Source: Alnus glutinosa
Lineage: Eukaryota > Streptophyta > Magnoliopsida > Fagales > Betulaceae
Length of the DNA: 64,000 nt
Assembly: GCF_958979055.1 (NCBI RefSeq)
Contig: NC_084886.1
Location: 2,437,001-2,501,000 of the forward strand
Reading direction: 5' to 3'
Shown here: in pieces, positions 59,701 to 64,000 of the stretch
How positions within the stretch are numbered: the stretch's first letter is position 1
How the letters are laid out: every line of letters begins with the position of its first letter
The notes under the pieces: generated by a model
Database searches by the model: none
Told to the model about the DNA's origin: nothing
Seen by the model: only the letters and a program-made list of their open reading frames with translations
Made by a program: the position numbers and the translations under genes

Positions 59701-60900
59701 TTTTTTTTTTTTTTTTTTTTTTCAAATAACTACAATACTCCAGTGAAAACTGGAACACAATCCCGACAAGGATTACGACAAAAACCTCGGGCCACAAACA
59801 AAGATAGGCCTAAAACACCAACAATCAAAACTGCAACCACAGAATGACGCACAAAACAACAAAGCCAAATGGGCCTAAAAAAACAACCAAACAACACCTA
59901 ATCAACATCCAAGGCTCTGCATAAAACAAAGCACCTGAGCTGCTGCATGAACCAAGGCAGAATTAGAACAACAATGAGTGTAAGTTCCATCGATACACAA
60001 GCTCCAAGTTCTTCCCAAGGCTCTTAAAATTGCCCTTAGCCAAGACTCTAGCCCGGACGCCGACCCATTTAATCTGTTCCAGAATAGATTCATCCGTGCG
60101 TGGTGTATTACAGTGCAGCAAGTCATTTCGCTGTCGCCAAAGGTGGTAAACAGTAACCCCTAGACAAAGTCTACCCAGGCTAGCCTTAAGGCTTCTACCA
60201 TGCAACACTGCAGCCCCCCAACTTTCAATATTTTCCCAATTCAAAGGCATATTCAAAAAGGAGCACTCAACCATAATATTAGTCCATATTCGGGTACTAA
60301 AACTACACCTAGAAAACAGGTGTTCTCTGCTTTCCTGTCTTCCATAACAAAAGAGACAAAGACTCTTTCCTGAGTAACCCCAGCAGCACATCTTTTGCTT
60401 TGTCACCAAAGCATCACAGAAAGCTATATATCCAAAGCAAGAAGGAGTGTATAGGAATAGCCGTGGGAAACCAAACCAATCTCCACCGGTTAACAATTGG
60501 ATGAACTTCTCTCAACTTCCCCCATGTATCATGACAAGATTACTTGCCATTTTTGGAATCCCAAATAGGCAAGTCAACATCTCCTAGAACAACTTCATGG
60601 AGCTGGCTTTGGATCTCAATTAGAGCATCAGACCGAGCAGAAGTCCAAAACCAATCCCCATCATTTATAATAGCAACAAGCTTAGCCTTAAGAGGGAGAC
60701 CAGAATCATACACAATCTGGTATCCATACCTGTCCAGTAAATATCCTGCATGATACCATTGATCAAGCCAAAGGAACACACTGCTCCCATCTCCAACTTT
60801 GAACTAGATAAATCTCTTAGCAAGGTCTTGGAGCTTTAGAATTTTCTTCCAACTCCAAGAACATGAGACCAGAATTGAAACCTGCCATAAGCTTCTTCCC
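59701..60900 (-). mobile_element. 5'-truncated LINE with target-site duplication
   Basis: Minus-strand LINE of 1.2 kb. AACCGAGTGTAGG is present on both sides (59688-59700 and 60901-60913, each followed by Ts), and the T22 run next to the left copy is its poly(A) tail. Minus-strand frames encode the LINE C-terminal region: WFWTSARSDALIEIQSQLHE, and the zf-RVT domain with CWGYSGKSLCLFCYGRQES, then HLFSRCSFSTRIW, and LCLGVTVYHLWRQRNDLLH. It is broken by at least one frame change, so it is a dead 5'-truncated copy. The well-kept duplication suggests a fairly recent insertion. Confidence 0.88.
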
Positions 60901-60917
60901 AACCGAGTGTAGGTTTT

Positions 60918-61484
60918 CAACATCAATATATATGTAGATGTTCCAATGTGTAAATGTATGCTATTAAGCAAGTGTTTTAATCAAAATATCCCTTCTTTGT
61001 GATTTATGGTACGTATTTCTAGGTACCAACATAGCCTTCATGCAAGTCCTTTCACATTTTTGAACTAATATTCTAGGGTGGCCATGGATGGTGCTAGCTA
61101 GCCCTTATTCTACAAAATGATAATAAACAACTATATACGTCAGTCTAAGGTTTCAAACCAATATCTAGGAAAGTATCCATTTGGATTATCTTTGAACGGG
61201 AGAGTATCTAATTAGTGTAATGTGAAAGAGCAAATTGTTCACAAAAATGTGAAAAGACTATTATTCTTCACATTACATTAACCAGATACTCTCCTGTTTA
61301 TTTGAATTGAAGAAGATCCTTGTCTGAAAAGTATGGGCCGAAGAATTGCATCTCTTTCTCGTTAAATGAAGAGAAAAGTGCCCTTTTTCAAAGCTGGCCT
61401 TGCCTCTCTCTCTAACTGTTTCTCCAGTTCAGGCCCTCTCAACTGGCCCCATCCAATTGTTGGGTAGGTTAATTGAAACCTATT
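60918..61484. other. spacer before KCR copy C
   Basis: No gene seen. A pair of facing segments (GTAATGTGAAAGAGCAAATTGTT-like at 61217 and CTTCACATTACATTAACCAG at 61265) could form a hairpin. Confidence 0.4.
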
Positions 61485-61561
61485 CACGTGCGTGGTATCA
61501 TTAATTATGAAGGGAAGTCCTTCCCCCACCCACCCTCCCCCCCCCCCCCCAACTTTATAAA
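61485..61561 (+). promoter_or_regulatory. KCR copy C promoter: G-box, C-tract and TATA box
   Basis: CACGTG at 61485-61490, a C-rich tract CCCCCACCCACCCTCCCC with a run of 14 C up to 61550, and TTTATAAA at 61554-61561, about 45 bp before the ATG. It is the only copy of the three with both G-box and TATA box. Confidence 0.6.
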
Positions 61562-61603
61562 GAAAGAGAAGCCTCAACAATTTAGAAACAGCCTCAATTT
61601 TCA

Positions 61604-62816
61604 ATGGAGTTGCAAGATTTGATCCTGATAGCTGCAAGTTCTTTAGGCTTACTCTCTCTCTGTAAAGCCTTCATCAATTTTCTCAGATGGGTGTGGGTTA
61701 TGTTCTTTCGGCCTCCGAAGAATCTCAAGGAGTATGGTTCATGGGCTATGATAACTGGCTCCACACGGGGAATTGGCAAAGCCCTTGCATTTGAATTAGG
61801 ATCGAAGGGTCTTAACTTGGTCTTACTTGATCTCAGCCCTTCAAAACTCGAAGCTACATCAAAGGAGATACATGAAAAGTTCGGCGGAAAAGTAGAAACA
61901 AAATGTATTGTTATAGACTTCACCAAATCCAGCGGAGAGGAGATATGTAAGATGATAGAGGGAGGAATAAGAGGGTTAGACGTTGGCATTTTGATCAGTA
62001 ACGCAGGGGTGGCAAGCCCTTATCCTATGTTTTTTCATGAGGTTGACTTAGAGCTGATGGAGAGCCATGTGAAGGTGAACATAGATGCAGCGACTTGGGT
62101 CACTAGGTCTGTGCTTCCTGGTATGCTGAAGAAGAAGAAAGGAGCAATAATCAACATTGGCTCCGGTTCCTCCTTCTTCCCTTTCCCTTTAGGCACCGTT
62201 TATGCTGCAACTAAAGCGTAAGTTTTCCTGGTTAGCTAGAAAAATGTTCAAGATTGATATATATATACACACACGTATATGAACAGGATATCTTATTCAA
62301 TACGGCCGCCGGTCGGGGTTGTTTGTGAACAGGTACCTTGCAATGTTCTCAAGAAGCGTAGGTTTGGAATACAGGCAGCACGGAATAGATATTCAGTGCC
62401 AGGTTCTTAATTTCTTCTCTTCCTTTTATTTTTCTTAGGGCTTTTAATTTCTGTCTTTGCTACAGCTGGCCGTTAAAAATTGTTGTTCAACCGCCGGAAA
62501 AGTGCATGTTATTAAGGCACCTCTTTAATTTCTTGGCATGCAGACTCCACTGTTTGTGGCAACAAATATGGCAAAAGGTTTTGTTAAGGCGCCTCTGTTC
62601 TTGATTCCGTCACCGGAGATGTTTAGCAAAGCAAGCATGCGATGGATCGGTTATGAGCATATCTGTATACCATACTGGACCCATTCTGTGCAGTGGTTTT
62701 TACTGCATGGATTGCCAGAGCCATTACTGGATTGGTGCATTTTCCAGCTCCTTCTCAAAGGGCGTAAGAGAGGTTTGATTCGATTGAAGAAGACGATGAT
62801 GAGGGTGAAACAGTGA
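61604..62816 (+). CDS. KCR2-like: 3-oxoacyl-CoA reductase-like SDR, diverged copy C
   Basis: Three exons, 61604-62217, 62333-62402 and 62544-62816, give 318 codons plus stop. Membrane anchor, catalytic Asn159, Ser187, Tyr200, Lys204 and basic tail (RLKKTMMRVKQ) are kept, so it should be an active ER SDR. Three cofactor-site differences set it apart from A and B. The glycine-rich loop is TGSTRGIG instead of TGSTDGIG. The end of strand beta-2 is Asp76-Leu77 (LVLLDLSPS) instead of Gly76-Arg77. NNAG has become SNAG (132-135). In classical SDRs an acidic residue here favours NAD(H), while the Arg favours NADP(H). It also carries differences at the substrate loop (GSGSSFFPFPLGTVYAATK) and an extra residue after KGF. 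Either a new activity or the start of decay; the intact frame favours function. Confidence 0.88.
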
Positions 62817-62856
62817 AAACATTTTATCTCTGAAATTAACCAGCTTATGAAGTAAT

Positions 62857-62966
62857 ATCTACAGCTTCAATTGGCAATGATGTTGGAAGAGTTTATCCTG
62901 AGAGCAGAAGTTCCCGGGGCTAGCTAGCTTCATCTTTCTTTGTATACCCTTGATCAATTTCCTGAT
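62857..62966 (+). pseudogene. second KCR-like exon 1 relic
   Basis: ACAGCTTCAATTGGCAATGA then GTTGGAAGAGTTTATCCTGA and GAGCAGAAG align with the start of exon 1 (CAGCCTCAATTTTCAATGGA, GTTGCAAGATTTGATCCTGA, TAGCAGCAA). They lead to CTTCATCTTTCTTTGTATAC then CCTTGATCAATTTCCT, which is also found in the relic at 56876. It is only about 110 bp, directly after copy C, and has no open frame. Confidence 0.7.
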
Positions 62967-63025
62967 CAGATGTGTTAGTACAAAAATTTTAAAATAATAA
63001 TAATAAATGCTCCTAAGTGAGTTTA

Positions 63026-63347
63026 GGGTGCGTTTGAGATTGCGATTTTGTAGACAATAAGTGAAATTTTAAACAAAATCGCAAAATATAAATAGTTTAG
63101 GAAATGCGTTTTTAAAAATTGCGATTTGAAAACGTAGAAAATCTGTTTTTTTTCAAATTGCAGGTAAGATGGTGTTTTTTTGAATATGCAGAATTTTAAA
63201 TGCTAAATTGCGATTTTAAAGGATAAACTGCAATTTTATCAAATGCTTAACTGTGTTTTTTAAAATTTTCTTTTTTTCAAATCGCACATTTTAAAATCGT
63301 TATTTTAAATTGCATTTTTTTGAAATCACAAACCCAAACGGATCCTT
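63026..63347. mobile_element. hAT-type MITE, same family as 27361-27688
   Basis: The left end AGGGTGCGTTTGAGATTGCGATTT pairs with the right end, the complement of TAAGGATCCGTTTGGGTTTG then TGATTTC. The interior is of GCGATTT/AAATCGCA words, length about 322 bp. Confidence 0.75.
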
Positions 63348-63384
63348 AATTTGTTAGATAATCGTTTTTCTTCAAAAAAAAAAA

Positions 63385-64000
63385 AAAAAAAAAAATTATT
63401 TGCTCCCACCAATTCTAATCAACTGGTGTGTACTGTGTTATAGCAAATACTTCTTCAAAACACAATATTATTGAAGTATACAAAAACCTCTGAGATTTTA
63501 TTACGTTTTGCACAAAGCGAAACCAAACAAAAATACTCTAAATGTTTCTATTCTAGCAATTAAGGAGACAAACATCAATTATAAAACTAGAGGATGATTT
63601 TAAGAGATATAGAAGAAGAGAAAATTTCAGTGTTTTAAACTGGTTAGGCTGCAGTGGACTATATATAGTGTCAATTTAGCAAGTTTAATACTGTATGTTC
63701 ATACAGACATGTACTTTCAAAATTAACATAAAATAACTGTTAATTCAATAGTCATTAAAATTTGACCATTCTATATTAACAAACACTTAATCTTGATCGT
63801 TAGATTAAACTTAGAATTAATAGTTATTTAATTATAACCGTTAATTAGATCATAACTTTTAGTAACGATTACTTAATTTCAACCGTTAGATCAAATTTAA
63901 TTTAATCTTACAATTGATTTTACTAATGGTCAAGTAAATCCAAATGTTAGGTCTACCTTAGAAGCATTATACAATCTATATCGTATGATCATAATTGTCC
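63385..64000 (-). mobile_element. inverted LTR-like copy of the copia family (fossil, reaches window edge)
   Basis: Read on the minus strand, this aligns in order with the LTR-like segment at 8250-8820: ATAATGCTTCTAAG, TTTGATCTAACGGTTGA, a TTAAGTGTTTGTTAA part, TTTGTGCAAAACGTAAT and GGTGGGAGCAAATAATT. No internal coding part lies inside the window, so it may be solitary or the element may continue beyond 64000. Diverged and therefore old. Confidence 0.6.

Noticed and set aside
61525-61552. C-run before KCR copy C as a structural regulatory element
   Set aside because: It could form a quadruplex on the minus strand, but a homopolymer of 14 C is also a common slippage product. I kept it only as part of the promoter entry.

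Overview
The window is nuclear DNA of a core eudicot, probably woody. The supporting signs are AT-rich intergenic DNA, many-exon genes with GT-AG introns, abundant MITEs, LINE and copia debris, long AT microsatellites, and proteins that match Arabidopsis genes exon by exon. A Fagales-type tree is a guess only. No organellar, bacterial or viral-genome segment is visible.

Layout. 0.1-2 kb: LINE RNase H remnant, a degenerate repeat and a MITE. 2.67-4.18 kb (+): AIRP2-like RING E3 ligase, with a LINE tail behind it. 6.25-7.57 kb (-): GDSL esterase/lipase. 8.25-11.4 kb: broken Ty1/copia fossil. 12.84-19.74 kb (+): TNO1-like giant coiled-coil, tail-anchored protein. 21.7-25.93 kb (+): plastid-type CPBP (CAAX protease-like) membrane protein. 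26.9-27.93 kb: intron-bearing fragment of an endoplasmin (GRP94/HSP90-7) gene. 28.6 kb: Helitron-like 3' terminus. 29.67-36.71 kb (+): RGS1, the 7TM regulator of G-protein signalling. 37.70-40.17 kb (+): short EIX2-type receptor-like protein. 42.9-62.8 kb (+): three tandem copies of a very-long-chain 3-oxoacyl-CoA reductase gene (KCR2-like: A, B, C) plus at least two decayed relics, separated by LINEs, a long non-coding LTR-like block, a CTD-phosphatase pseudogene and unclassified repeats. The right edge is an inverted LTR-like copy of the same family as the copia fossil.

How the genes relate. There is no operon logic; each gene has its own promoter. The most informative features are two. First, TNO1 and the KCR2-like array share a segment; in Arabidopsis TNO1 (At1g24460) and KCR2 (At1g24470) are neighbours, so the linkage looks ancestral, with about 23 kb and three other genes now between them. 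Second, the KCR array has diverged. Copy C has changed the cofactor-specificity position (Gly-Arg to Asp-Leu), the glycine-rich loop and the NNAG motif, while keeping the Ser-Tyr-Lys catalytic residues. The promoters show a complementary pattern: A keeps a TATA box but has no CACGTG, B keeps CACGTG but has lost the TATA segment, and C has both. Copy A also has a shifted C-terminus that loses the basic tail of B and C. Together these suggest functional splitting of a fatty-acid-elongation reductase or a novel SDR activity, the best candidate here for undescribed biology.

Exon boundaries were found by hand from GT-AG sites, reading-frame continuity and family similarity. For AIRP2, GDSL, TNO1, RGS1 and the three KCR copies the spliced frames close exactly. 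The 5' part of the CPBP gene and the single intron of the receptor-like protein are less certain.
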